Assembly (NCBI GenBank): GCA_965230625.1
Contig: CBDDLL010000001.1
Location: forward strand, 1,860,001-1,924,000
Source: Saccharicrinis sp965230625
GTDB lineage: Bacteria; Bacteroidota; Bacteroidia; Bacteroidales; Marinilabiliaceae
Length of the DNA stretch: 64,000 nucleotides
Reading direction: 5' to 3'
This document shows, in pieces, positions 53,431-61,714 of this stretch. The notes under the pieces were generated by a model. It searched no databases. It saw only the letters and a program-made list of their open reading frames with translations, and was not told the DNA's origin. The position numbers were made by a program, and so were the translations under genes. Every line of letters begins with the position of its first letter. Position 1 is the first letter of the stretch.

Positions 53431-54606
53431 ATGATTAATACAGATATAAAACCTATTGACCCAACAACAGTTTGTCAATTACAATTACCCGATGGTACAT
53501 TAATGCCACAAGCAGCCATGGGAACATTTCATTCCGATAACCCTGACCTTAAAGAAAGAATGGAAGATATCGTAATCGAAGCCATTCGCTTAGGGTATCG
53601 TCATTTGGATTGTGCAACCGCCTACCAAAATGAAGATGTTGTAGGCAGAGCTATTAAACGAGCGATAGATGAAGGATTGGTAACACGTGAAGAGTTGTTT
53701 GTAACCACAAAGTTGTGGAACAAACACATGTCACAGGAGGAAGTGATACCTGCTTGCGAAGATTCCTTAAAGATGCTCCAGCTTGATTATGTGGATATGT
53801 ATGTGGTACACTGGCCATGGCCAAACTTCCATGTTCCCGGAGCTTCGGGTGATTCTGTTAACGATCATGCTGTACCGTATATTCACGAAGACTTTATGAA
53901 GGTTTGGGATAAAATGACCGAGTTGAAGAAAAGCGGCAAGGTTAAAAATATTGGTACATCTAACCAAACGCAAAAAACCATGGAGCTGTTGTTGAGGGAT
54001 ACCGATGACTTTAACCGTCCTGTATATAACCAAATGGAGCTTCACCCATTGTTCCAGCAACAAGAGTTGGTGAAATTTTTCCTGGATAATAAAGTTGTGC
54101 CTTCTGGTTATATGGCCTTAGGTTCTCCACGACGTCCGGGTCGCGACAGGTTTGCCGAACATCAGGCGGATATGCAAAATCAGGTAATTCAACAAATTGC
54201 CAAAGAAAACAACATGTCACCGGCAGAAGTTTGTTTGTCTTGGGCGCATCAAAGAGAAAGTAAAGGAGTTGGTTATGTAACCATGGCAAGCAAATCCCAC
54301 AATATAAAATCAAACCTTTATTGTTCTTCAACAGACTTACTTAGCAAAGAGCAATTTGAAGCCATTAATGGAGATGGGACAGAAGAAAATCCTGGAATTA
54401 ATGCCAATAACCGTTTAATATGGGGGCAAGTTTTCTTTTGGCCCGAAGCACGGGTATTAGGACATGATAAGGATGTGCTATGGAATGACACACAGGTTTT
54501 TGAAACCAAAGCCGATTATAACAAATTTAAAAACGCCGTTAGCCAATTTTATAAAGTCTGGAAAGCAAGTGCAGTTGATTTAGCATTGAATATAAATTAC
54601 AAATAA
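53431..54606 (+). CDS. Aldo/keto reductase (utilization-locus copy)
   Basis: A 391-residue NADPH-type aldo/keto reductase with full tetrad Asp60, Tyr65, Lys94 and His127 (LDCATAYQNED, TTKLWN, VVHWPWP). It is longer than the fucose-operon paralogue by about 55 residues at the C-terminus. It shares with that paralogue an unusual insert after the catalytic His that ends in PYIHED. It could reduce glucose or galactose to the alditol used by the dehydrogenase at 51202. A palindromic repeat separates it from the kinase, so it may have its own promoter. It is the last gene of the locus. Confidence 0.85.
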   Translation: MINTDIKPIDPTTVCQLQLPDGTLMPQAAMGTFHSDNPDLKERMEDIVIEAIRLGYRHLDCATAYQNEDVVGRAIKRAIDEGLVTREELFVTTKLWNKHMSQEEVIPACEDSLKMLQLDYVDMYVVHWPWPNFHVPGASGDSVNDHAVPYIHEDFMKVWDKMTELKKSGKVKNIGTSNQTQKTMELLLRDTDDFNRPVYNQMELHPLFQQQELVKFFLDNKVVPSGYMALGSPRRPGRDRFAEHQADMQNQVIQQIAKENNMSPAEVCLSWAHQRESKGVGYVTMASKSHNIKSNLYCSSTDLLSKEQFEAINGDGTEENPGINANNRLIWGQVFFWPEARVLGHDKDVLWNDTQVFETKADYNKFKNAVSQFYKVWKASAVDLALNINYK

Positions 54607-54867
54607 AAGATTATTTACAAACGTAATCATCAAATGAATAATAAAATCAAAAAAAATGTCTTCAAATATATAAAAGATACCCTTAATAAAACTTAGGTAT
54701 AGAGCATGCTACGTTTTTCTTCTTCTTACCACAAATTATGAGTGGTGAGATGGTTTTTATTATTAAAAGCGATTTTATTAATGATAAAACATGAAATAAT
54801 ATTTTAGATGCATTAAAGGTAAAACCAATATTTTAAAAAGAATAGATCTAAAAAACATAATTTAACC
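54607..54867. other. Intergenic region before the orphan HTH gene
   Basis: 261 bases of AT-rich DNA after the last locus gene. No hairpin with a T-run, promoter match or coding frame was recognised. Confidence 0.4.
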
Positions 54868-55107
54868 ATGTACCAAAATAACCAAATTATAAAAATGGCT
54901 AGACTTTGTAAATTGTTAAAAAACTCTACAGGTCTAGAGAAAGAATTTATATTGAAGACTTTAGATATTTCAGATCGTACTTTTACCAGATATTTAGAAG
55001 AACTAAGAACAATTGGGGCTGAAATATCTTACGCTAAAATTTCAAATACTTATACAATAAAAAATAGTTTTGATGTACTAGAATATTGTGCAAATGAATT
55101 GATTTAG
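54868..55107 (+). CDS. Small orphan winged-HTH protein (DeoR/YafY-like DNA-binding domain)
   Basis: A 79-residue protein consisting of one winged helix-turn-helix: helices RLCKLLKNST, EFILKTLDIS and DRTFTRYLEELRTIG, then a beta wing (AEISYAKISNTYTIKN). This is the DNA-binding half of YafY/DeoR-type regulators, with the usual WYL sensor domain missing. There is no partner gene and no start of a second domain in the following 700 bases. It may be a stand-alone regulator of the peptide cluster downstream, or a truncated remnant. Confidence 0.6.
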   Translation: MYQNNQIIKMARLCKLLKNSTGLEKEFILKTLDISDRTFTRYLEELRTIGAEISYAKISNTYTIKNSFDVLEYCANELI

Positions 55108-55826
55108 TGTATTAAAAATAATGCTTCAGCATGAGAGCAAAAATGCAATTTGGGATTGACGTTAATTTGGGTTCATATCAACTAATAAATTCAAGCTGTT
55201 GAGGAAATCATTTTTAGTCAAATTGGTTTTTATTGTTAATTCCATAGGACTGATTGAGGAAAGGATTAAGTTAAGTCAAATGTCAAGAAGAAATTTTTAG
55301 GGATTATCATAAACTCTTATCTCTTGGAGTTGGAATTTTTTTAATAAAATAAATTATTGTAGATAAATACATAAACGCTATAAAATGGCGTTCATACCAA
55401 TTATATTTGTTAGTAAATAATTCAAGCAATTAAATAGCTTTTTTAATCGTTTCACCTGTACTCTTAAAGTAGAAAATAGATTAAGTTTCTGAAGTTTAGG
55501 GAGTAGTAATGCGTGTGTTGTTAGGGTGTATTAAAACTTGAATAATATTTTATGTTGAAAAATACAGGTAATTTCTAGTTTGTTGTTTGTGGTATTGAAG
55601 TCAGATTTAGGTGTTGTAGTATGGAGAACCAAGAAAGATAAATAATAAAAACACTTAGAAACTTTAACATATGATGCTAAATATATTGATAGGTTTTATG
55701 AAGCCAATACGTTTTCTGCTAATGTAGAAGAAAACTCTCTTAATTTGAGTGTTTTTATTTAGATCAAGTTTAATTTCATTATTAAGTCATAATATGCATA
55801 GCTAAGGTTTAATTACTATTGGAACC
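55108..55826. other. 719-base gene-poor region
   Basis: AT-rich DNA without a convincing gene. One short protein-like frame is visible at about 55645-55760 (LETLTYDAKYIDRFYEAN, ending at a TAG), too short to call. A weak hairpin surrounds 55372-55396 (AAACGC with GCGTT). The region may hold remnants of a decayed gene. Confidence 0.4.
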
Positions 55827-57767
55827 ATGTATAAAACTTCGCTCCTTAACTATAAAGCATTTACAATAATTGCAGCAGTGCTAATAATGTCAAGTTGTTT
55901 TGCAATTGACAAAAGTTTGTTCAATGGGGTTATTGTTTCAAAAACAATTTGGGTTCAGGCTTTTAGTGTTATTTCTATTATAATATTGGTGGTAAAAGGA
56001 CTTTTTACTAAAGAAATACATATAAAGATGCTGGATTTATTAGTTACAGCAATATGTATTTGGATGGTAGTGAGAGAATTGTTTAGTCAAATGCCATATG
56101 CTAATCCTAATTATGTATTAAATATTGTTATTTACTATGGTATATATTTACTTTTTAGAAATATAAGTAACAATTCAAAAGCAATAGAACTAATAATTGT
56201 AACCTACTTGATAATTGTATCCATTCAATCAATAATTGGTTTACTTCAATTATATGGAATACTGACTTCATATCATGCATTGTATAATATTACAGGAACC
56301 TTTCATAATCCGGGTCCATTTTCTGGTTTTATAGTAAGTGGACTTCCGATGGCAGTAACTCTCTATTTAATAACTAAAAGTAATAGTAAAGATAAAAGTA
56401 ATGATAACGGAAAACCAAAACTAATTAAGTCAATATTAGCTGGTTATTGGTCATTAGTTAGTACGCAAAAGCTATTAAATTATTTTGCCAAGTTTGTGAT
56501 AATTATATTATTACTTGTACTGCCTCTGACTCATTCAAGAGCCGCATGGTTAAGCGGATTATTGGGACTTTTATATGTTTCTTACCATTTTAAGTTACAT
56601 TACAAATTAAAACAAGTGAATAATATATTCACTAAAGCCAGGTTTAGTCGCTCTTTTCGAAAAGCTTTTATTTCCATTGTGATACTTATTATTATACTGT
56701 CTCTCATTTGGCTTTATAAATATAAGCAGAGCTCTGCTGATGGCCGCATACTTATGTGGCAGGTGACATGGGAAATGATCAAAGATAAACCCATAATTGG
56801 ATGGGGACAGGGTGGATTTGAAGCCTGCTATTCTAATTTTCAAGCTGAATGGTTCAAAACAGGAAAAGGAAATCAAGAACAGGAAATGGTTGCAGGAAAT
56901 CCTGATGCCCCATTTAATGAAGTAATAAGAATTATCGTGGCATATGGATTTATTGGTTTTATATTAATAATATTTTCAATTGTAGAAGCTTTAAAAGGGA
57001 AAGTGAGTCTTTCTTCCAGGCATGCCATAATCCGTTATGGACAATTAGTTTTATTTAAAGGTGCAGTTATTTCTATAGTCACCTTTTCGTTGTTTTCATA
57101 CCCACTTGATATTGCTCCAATACTTATACAGTTTGTAATTCTAATTGCCATGTTAGTTAATGAGAAGAAAGGTTTAAATATTGTTATTAGATATCATTAT
57201 CAGAGATTTATTATTGTAATGTTGTTGATTTGTCTCTCGGGATGTAGTTATTTTTTATTTACAGATACTTTAAATAAATATAATGGTTATAAATATTGGA
57301 ATGAAGCCTATGATTTGTATAAGTACCAAATTTATGATGATTCTATATATGAATATGAAGAAGCTTTAAAGTTAATTCCTAAACAAGGTTTACTTCTTCA
57401 AATGTATGGAAAATGTATGGTGATGGATTCACAATGGGAAAAAGCTATAAAAGTTTTGGAGGAGGCAAAAATATTGCGAAGTTCACCAATATTAATGACT
57501 GCACTTGGTGATAGTTATAGAGAATTAAAAAAAATAGATAAGGCTGAAGAGTCTTATCTGCAAGCTTATTACATGGTACCACATAAATTTTATCCTAAAT
57601 ATAAATTGGTTAAAATGTATTATGAAATAGGTGAGTATAATAAAGCAAAAAAATTAGCTTATGAACTCTTACAAAAAGAAGTTAAAGTGAATTCTAAAGC
57701 TATTAGTGAGATAAAAGAAGAATTATTAAAGATATTAGATGGAATTGAAGAAGGAGGGGAAATATGA
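55827..57767 (+). CDS. O-antigen-ligase-like (Wzy_C) membrane protein with C-terminal TPR repeats
   Basis: A 646-residue protein with about eleven membrane helices and the Wzy_C/O-antigen-ligase loop containing THSRAAWLSGLLGLLY and a periplasmic segment with GRILMWQVTWEMIKDKPIIGWGQGG. From about residue 500 it carries three or four TPR units (YDDSIYEYEEALKLIP, WEKAIKVLEEAKILR, DKAEESYLQAYYMVP). The superfamily includes lipopolysaccharide ligases, polymerases and protein O-oligosaccharyltransferases. No sugar-polymer genes surround it. Its stop overlaps the signal peptidase gene by 4 bases, tying it to the peptide cluster. Glycosylation of an exported peptide is a speculative role. Confidence 0.8.
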   Translation: MYKTSLLNYKAFTIIAAVLIMSSCFAIDKSLFNGVIVSKTIWVQAFSVISIIILVVKGLFTKEIHIKMLDLLVTAICIWMVVRELFSQMPYANPNYVLNIVIYYGIYLLFRNISNNSKAIELIIVTYLIIVSIQSIIGLLQLYGILTSYHALYNITGTFHNPGPFSGFIVSGLPMAVTLYLITKSNSKDKSNDNGKPKLIKSILAGYWSLVSTQKLLNYFAKFVIIILLLVLPLTHSRAAWLSGLLGLLYVSYHFKLHYKLKQVNNIFTKARFSRSFRKAFISIVILIIILSLIWLYKYKQSSADGRILMWQVTWEMIKDKPIIGWGQGGFEACYSNFQAEWFKTGKGNQEQEMVAGNPDAPFNEVIRIIVAYGFIGFILIIFSIVEALKGKVSLSSRHAIIRYGQLVLFKGAVISIVTFSLFSYPLDIAPILIQFVILIAMLVNEKKGLNIVIRYHYQRFIIVMLLICLSGCSYFLFTDTLNKYNGYKYWNEAYDLYKYQIYDDSIYEYEEALKLIPKQGLLLQMYGKCMVMDSQWEKAIKVLEEAKILRSSPILMTALGDSYRELKKIDKAEESYLQAYYMVPHKFYPKYKLVKMYYEIGEYNKAKKLAYELLQKEVKVNSKAISEIKEELLKILDGIEEGGEI

Positions 57768-58831
57768 AAATAAGAAAACAACTATTACAACCATTAAGAA
57801 AGTGTTTTAATATTTTTACAACACTTACTATTGGCTTTATTATGATAAAAGTATTTATAATTTCAATTCTTAAAGTTCCTTCTAACTCAATGCAACCAAA
57901 CATAGAGCCTGGAGATTGGATAATTGTTAATAAGTTTGGCTATGGTCAAACTGCTAAACTTTTTGGTTTTACTTTTAAAATGTCTCCTTTTATATCTATT
58001 AATAGGGGAGATGTTATAGTTTTTCATTTTCCAGAAGGAGATACGGTTTTAATTGATGCTCCAACTCAGAATTATTATGACTTAAAGAAAAGGTTAAGTA
58101 ATAATAGTTATGAATTAGAATATGATATGAGCGAGAAGTTATTCTTGCCATTGATCAATAGAATTGCCTATGTTAAAAGATGCGTGGGTTTACCGGGGGA
58201 AACAATTGAGATAAAAAATAGAAATATATTTATTAATAATAAAAAATATAATGATAGTGTAAATTGTTTGAGACTATATTATTCATATTGTGATAAAAGT
58301 GGATTTGACAGGATTGTATCATCAAAATATTATGTATATAAAGAAAAGGATGGGAAATACATACTCTCTCTAAATCCTAATGACGAGAGTATAGTGTTTG
58401 ATTTACTTAAGTTAGATAGTCTTAAACTAAAACCTCATCATTATTCGTCTTATATGTTTCCCAGAAAACTTCATGGTATATTAAAATGGGATACGGTTAA
58501 CTATGGTCCTTTACTAATTCCCCAAAAAGGGGAAAAGATTCATTTAACAGTTGAGAATATTCCTATCTACAAACGACTGATTGAAGAATATGAAAATAAT
58601 CAATTTGAAATTAAAGATGAAAAAATAATGATAAATGGGGAGGAGACAAAAGTATATATTCCAAAACAAGATTACTATTTTATGATGGGTGATAATCGGG
58701 AAATTACTGTTGATAGCAGAAACTGGGGATTTGTACCTGCTGATCATATCATTGGGAAGGTATTTGGAGTTGGATTTAATGACAATATTAATGGGATAAT
58801 CAACAAATTGAAGTCGTTAAAAGTCATTTAG
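57764..58831 (+). CDS. lepB: Signal peptidase I paralogue
   Basis: A 355-residue membrane-anchored S26 peptidase. One membrane helix (about 17-36) is followed by the nucleophile Ser42 in PSNSMQP and the general base Lys138 in YVKRCVGLPGE. The C-terminal box GDNREITVDSRNWGFVP matches the family GDNR..SxDSR motif. The segment between the Lys box and the GDN box is longer than in E. coli LepB, as in Bacteroidota enzymes. Its 4-base overlap with the ligase-like gene and its position ahead of two secreted peptides suggest a dedicated processing enzyme rather than the housekeeping signal peptidase. Confidence 0.9.
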   Translation: MKIRKQLLQPLRKCFNIFTTLTIGFIMIKVFIISILKVPSNSMQPNIEPGDWIIVNKFGYGQTAKLFGFTFKMSPFISINRGDVIVFHFPEGDTVLIDAPTQNYYDLKKRLSNNSYELEYDMSEKLFLPLINRIAYVKRCVGLPGETIEIKNRNIFINNKKYNDSVNCLRLYYSYCDKSGFDRIVSSKYYVYKEKDGKYILSLNPNDESIVFDLLKLDSLKLKPHHYSSYMFPRKLHGILKWDTVNYGPLLIPQKGEKIHLTVENIPIYKRLIEEYENNQFEIKDEKIMINGEETKVYIPKQDYYFMMGDNREITVDSRNWGFVPADHIIGKVFGVGFNDNINGIINKLKSLKVI

Positions 58832-58841
58832 AATTTACTAT

Positions 58842-59276
58842 ATGAAAAAGAAAATAAATGTAATAGCAATTTGTATTATGACAGTATCGGTTATTGTATT
58901 AACACGGAATCACGTATTATATAATGAGGTTCTAACTGTCAATGTTGAATCAACAAAAGTAGATTTTACTAATGAAGTTATTGACTTAGGAAAAATACCA
59001 CAAGGCATTCCAATAACTAAATCATTTTCATTTGTAAACGTAGGAGATAATCCATTAATTATTCAAAATGTGGAAACCAGCTGTGGATGTACACAACCCA
59101 AATGGCCAGGAATTCCCATAGAACCAGGAAAAAATGAGAAGTTAGAATTTACTTATGATGCCAAAAAATCAGGAAAGTTTCATAAAACCATTACAATTTT
59201 TGCAAATATTAAAGATGGAATAAAACAACTAACCATCAAGGGTGAAGTGATAAAAGAAAATAAAAAGAAGGTTTAA
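58842..59276 (+). CDS. DUF1573 protein
   Basis: A 144-residue exported or membrane-anchored protein: one N-terminal hydrophobic helix (about 5-20) followed by an ASH/DUF1573 Ig-like domain with the characteristic VETSCGCTQPKWP and EPGKNEKLEFTYD. DUF1573 proteins are frequent in Bacteroidota and of unknown function. It sits 10 bases after the signal peptidase. The paired cysteines in SCGC are a general feature of the family and could take part in metal binding or disulfide exchange. Confidence 0.85.
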   Translation: MKKKINVIAICIMTVSVIVLTRNHVLYNEVLTVNVESTKVDFTNEVIDLGKIPQGIPITKSFSFVNVGDNPLIIQNVETSCGCTQPKWPGIPIEPGKNEKLEFTYDAKKSGKFHKTITIFANIKDGIKQLTIKGEVIKENKKKV

Positions 59277-59286
59277 TCTAAGGTAA

Positions 59287-59351
59287 GGATAGAAAGCAAA
59301 CAGGTTTCGCAGCCACCGCTTTCTATCCAGTACCTTTCATAGGATGAAAGG
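59287..59351 (+). ncRNA. Two-hairpin structured leader upstream of the peptide genes
   Basis: Stem 1 is a perfect 11-bp pairing of GGATAGAAAGC (59287-59297) with GCTTTCTATCC (59318-59328) around a 20-base loop. Stem 2 is a perfect 8-bp pairing of CCTTTCAT with ATGAAAGG (59333-59351) around AGG. In addition AGGTA at 59281 could pair with TACCT at 59331, giving a competing fold. No T-run follows, so this looks like a structured leader or processing site rather than a plain terminator. Confidence 0.5.
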
Positions 59352-59462
59352 AGGTGAAGTGACAAAGATAGGATTATTTAAATAAAACTATTTCATTATT
59401 GAAATGCAATTTGAAATGATATATAGTTGCGTAATAAAATACAATAATTAAAATAATATTAA

Positions 59463-59732
59463 ATGAAAAATGTAAAAATTGTATTTATATTCTTATTCGC
59501 TTTTACTGTGACATTTCAGTACAAGTTTGATAGGTATAACGATAATAATCTTAAGATTGATAACATAGAAGCAATTGCAATGGCTAATGGTGAAGGTGGA
59601 GGTGGAGGTAGCACAACTTGTTATGGTGGTGATATGACTTGGATTGGAGGGGATCGTTTCCCTTTATGTCAAAGAGGTTGTCCATATGGAAGATTTAAAG
59701 AAGCTGTTGCAATTGGGACATGTAACTTTTAG
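59463..59732 (+). CDS. NVEALA-like secreted peptide 1
   Basis: An 89-residue precursor resembling the NVEALA family. Residues 1-20 are a hydrophobic membrane-targeting segment; a polar spacer follows and then the leader motif NIEAIAMANGEGGG. Cleavage after Ala41 (A-M-A, a good signal peptidase I site) would release a 48-residue peptide starting NGEGGG. Four cysteines lie at positions 12, 28, 32 and 46 of that product, around the block RFPLCQRGCPY. It has an adjacent paralogue. Function is unknown; the family is mostly described only by sequence. A signal or toxin role is open. Confidence 0.82.
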   Translation: MKNVKIVFIFLFAFTVTFQYKFDRYNDNNLKIDNIEAIAMANGEGGGGGSTTCYGGDMTWIGGDRFPLCQRGCPYGRFKEAVAIGTCNF

Positions 59733-59758
59733 TTTTTAACAAATTTAATTTTATTAAG

Positions 59759-60037
59759 ATGAAAAAAATATATAGAAATTTATTAAACTTTTTATTCGTT
59801 ATTGCATTTGTGGCCTTATTTCAGATTAATACAAATAATAATAAAATAAATAATCTGGATGTTGAAAAAATTGAAGCGATAGCATTAGCTTATGGTGAAG
59901 GAGGAGGAAGTACAAAAATGGATTGTTTTGCCGGAGATGAAATAGGTACACAAAGATTTCCAGAATGTAGATATGGATGTCCTTATGCTAATATGGGTGA
60001 TCCAAGAAAAGTAGGAGGGTGTGACCACTCTTGGTAA
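59759..60037 (+). CDS. NVEALA-like secreted peptide 2
   Basis: A 92-residue paralogue 26 bases after peptide 1. It has a hydrophobic segment (about 8-22), then the leader motif VEKIEAIALAYGEGGG. Cleavage after Ala44 (A-L-A) would again give exactly 48 residues. Cysteines are at product positions 12, 26, 30 and 44, with the shared block RFPECRYGCPY. Spacing between the last three cysteines is identical to peptide 1 (3 and 13 residues). This indicates a conserved disulfide framework with variable segments between. Followed by a strong hairpin. Confidence 0.82.
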   Translation: MKKIYRNLLNFLFVIAFVALFQINTNNNKINNLDVEKIEAIALAYGEGGGSTKMDCFAGDEIGTQRFPECRYGCPYANMGDPRKVGGCDHSW

Positions 60038-60044
60038 TAGAATG

Positions 60045-60066
60045 GAGGAAGGCTTAGGCCTTCCTC
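60045..60066 (+). terminator. Hairpin after the peptide genes
   Basis: Perfect 9-bp stem GAGGAAGGC with GCCTTCCTC and a 4-base loop TTAG, 8 bases after the second peptide's stop. The T-run is weak. It probably limits read-through so that the peptides are made in excess over the downstream proteins. Confidence 0.65.
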
Positions 60067-60145
60067 TTGATTATATTACTTATATCTATTTAGCAAATGA
60101 CCAATAGTATAGTATTGAAGAAATAGAATAAAAAAGTAATCCTGA

Positions 60146-60658
60146 ATGAAAAAAAAATATACATACATAAGCATATTAGCATTATTAACCTTAAGCATTC
60201 TATTTCAAAGTAGTATGTTCTATAAATTTCTAATTAAGTTGCAAAATGGATATTTTTATTATTGTAAAGCAAATATTAATAAAACTATAGATATAAATTA
60301 TAGGTACTTTGAAACATATGGGCTAATTGTAAATAAGTCTTATAAATATAAAGTTGTAACCTTAGGGAATACTCAATGTGCATCATGTTTTAAGAAAATT
60401 AGAGACGCTGATGAAGAATTTAAGAAATTTGATAATATTCAAATAATACATATTCTAATTGGAGATAGAAACGAATATTTAAGTTACTTCCTTAAAGAAC
60501 AAGTTAGGGATGAAATAATCTTATTGGACAAGAATAATAACTTCATAATAGGAAATAACATTGATGCAGGTAAGAAACAAATTGTTTTAGATAGTAAAAA
60601 TGAGTTAAAGTATATTGGTTATAATGCCAAAAAATACTTAGAATTATTTAATCAATAG
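60146..60658 (+). CDS. Membrane-anchored thioredoxin-like protein
   Basis: A 170-residue protein with an N-terminal hydrophobic segment (about 7-25) and a reduced thioredoxin-like fold. The first strand KYKVVTLGNT leads into C-A-S-C (TQCASCFKKI), then strands IQIIHILIGD and KQIVLDSKNELKYIG. It lacks the usual cis-proline signature in recognisable form. Expected topology puts the CxxC in the periplasm. It precedes the propeller lipoprotein by 3 bases. A role in disulfide formation or exchange on the four-cysteine peptides is inferred. Confidence 0.65.
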   Translation: MKKKYTYISILALLTLSILFQSSMFYKFLIKLQNGYFYYCKANINKTIDINYRYFETYGLIVNKSYKYKVVTLGNTQCASCFKKIRDADEEFKKFDNIQIIHILIGDRNEYLSYFLKEQVRDEIILLDKNNNFIIGNNIDAGKKQIVLDSKNELKYIGYNAKKYLELFNQ

Positions 60659-60661
60659 ACT

Positions 60662-61714
60662 ATGAATATAATAAAACTATTGTGTACTGTAAGTATTGCA
60701 TTTTTCCTTACTAAATGTAAAGAAATTGAGCCACATATTATAACTATAAAAGGAGCTAAGAGTCCCAAGTTAAGGGGAAGAGTTTTGGAGATTGATAAAG
60801 GATGTTACTCAAATATGAAGCTTTTAGATTCTTGTATTGTATTAATCGATGGATGTGGATTGACTAATTTTAAAATAGTAAATAAGAATAGCAGGAAAAA
60901 TATACTCAGTTTTGGAAAAGAAGGAAAGGCTCCTGATCAATATTGGTTACCTGAGATTATCGAGACTAATTATATTGAAGATGGTTGTTTTTGGATCCAT
61001 GATGTTAATAATAAAAAAATAAAAAGAATTGAAATTGATGATGTTATTGCTAACGAAACATATATACCTAAAACAAGTTTTTTTTGCGGTGCTGATATTT
61101 TAGGTTCTTGCGAACTAAATTTAGACGTAAGTAATGGGATGACATTTTTCGGTATTGATCATTTAAATGGTAAGGGTGATTTTTTCATTTATAAAAGAAA
61201 TGAGAGTAAGCTCAATTGGATTAGCTTTTTTAAAGAATCACGTTCAAATATGATTCCTAATGAAAAGAAAGCCATGGCTCATTATGCCAAGTTAAGAAAA
61301 GATAGTAATAATATTATCTTGGGATTTAGGTATTTTAATCGTATTCATAAATATAGCGATAATGGTGATTTGGAGGATATTATTCAAATTGGAGAAAAAG
61401 ATATTACCCCAAATTTCAAAGAAAAATCGAAATATTATATACCAGAAAATGTAGTCTCTCACATATTAGATATTGAAGCTATCGATTCAAAACTTTATAT
61501 CTTATACTCTGGTTATAAACAGGAGCAATTAAGAACTCCACTCAAACTTTCAAATAAATTAATCGTCTTCGAGTCTTTTTCGAAACCAACAAACGTGTAC
61601 AATTTCGATAGGTATATTTATGATATCGAAATGGATGATAATGGAGAAATATATGGCTTATCGGTTGATCAAGATGGTTTTACTAATTTAGTAGTTTATG
61701 ATTTATATGAGTAA
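60662..61714 (+). CDS. BF3164-like six-bladed beta-propeller lipoprotein
   Basis: A 350-residue protein with a type II signal-like N-terminus ending FFLTKC, followed by a six-bladed propeller of the TolB-like BF3164 type. Repeat features include ILSFGKEGKAPDQYWLPE, DGCFWIHDVNNKKIKRIE and LYILYSGYKQ. Such lipoproteins are commonly found beside NVEALA genes in Bacteroides. It starts 3 bases after the thioredoxin-like gene and overlaps the next by 8. A binding or surface-display partner for the peptides is plausible; no enzyme motif is visible. Confidence 0.78.
   Translation: MNIIKLLCTVSIAFFLTKCKEIEPHIITIKGAKSPKLRGRVLEIDKGCYSNMKLLDSCIVLIDGCGLTNFKIVNKNSRKNILSFGKEGKAPDQYWLPEIIETNYIEDGCFWIHDVNNKKIKRIEIDDVIANETYIPKTSFFCGADILGSCELNLDVSNGMTFFGIDHLNGKGDFFIYKRNESKLNWISFFKESRSNMIPNEKKAMAHYAKLRKDSNNIILGFRYFNRIHKYSDNGDLEDIIQIGEKDITPNFKEKSKYYIPENVVSHILDIEAIDSKLYILYSGYKQEQLRTPLKLSNKLIVFESFSKPTNVYNFDRYIYDIEMDDNGEIYGLSVDQDGFTNLVVYDLYE

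Noticed and set aside
55827..57767. Reading the ligase-like gene as part of an O-antigen or capsule cluster
   Set aside because: No glycosyltransferase, flippase or nucleotide-sugar gene lies nearby, and the gene overlaps a signal peptidase instead.
59463..60037. Calling the small peptides classical double-glycine bacteriocins with a C39 peptidase exporter
   Set aside because: No C39 peptidase/ABC exporter is present, and the glycine run follows rather than precedes a good A-x-A cleavage site.
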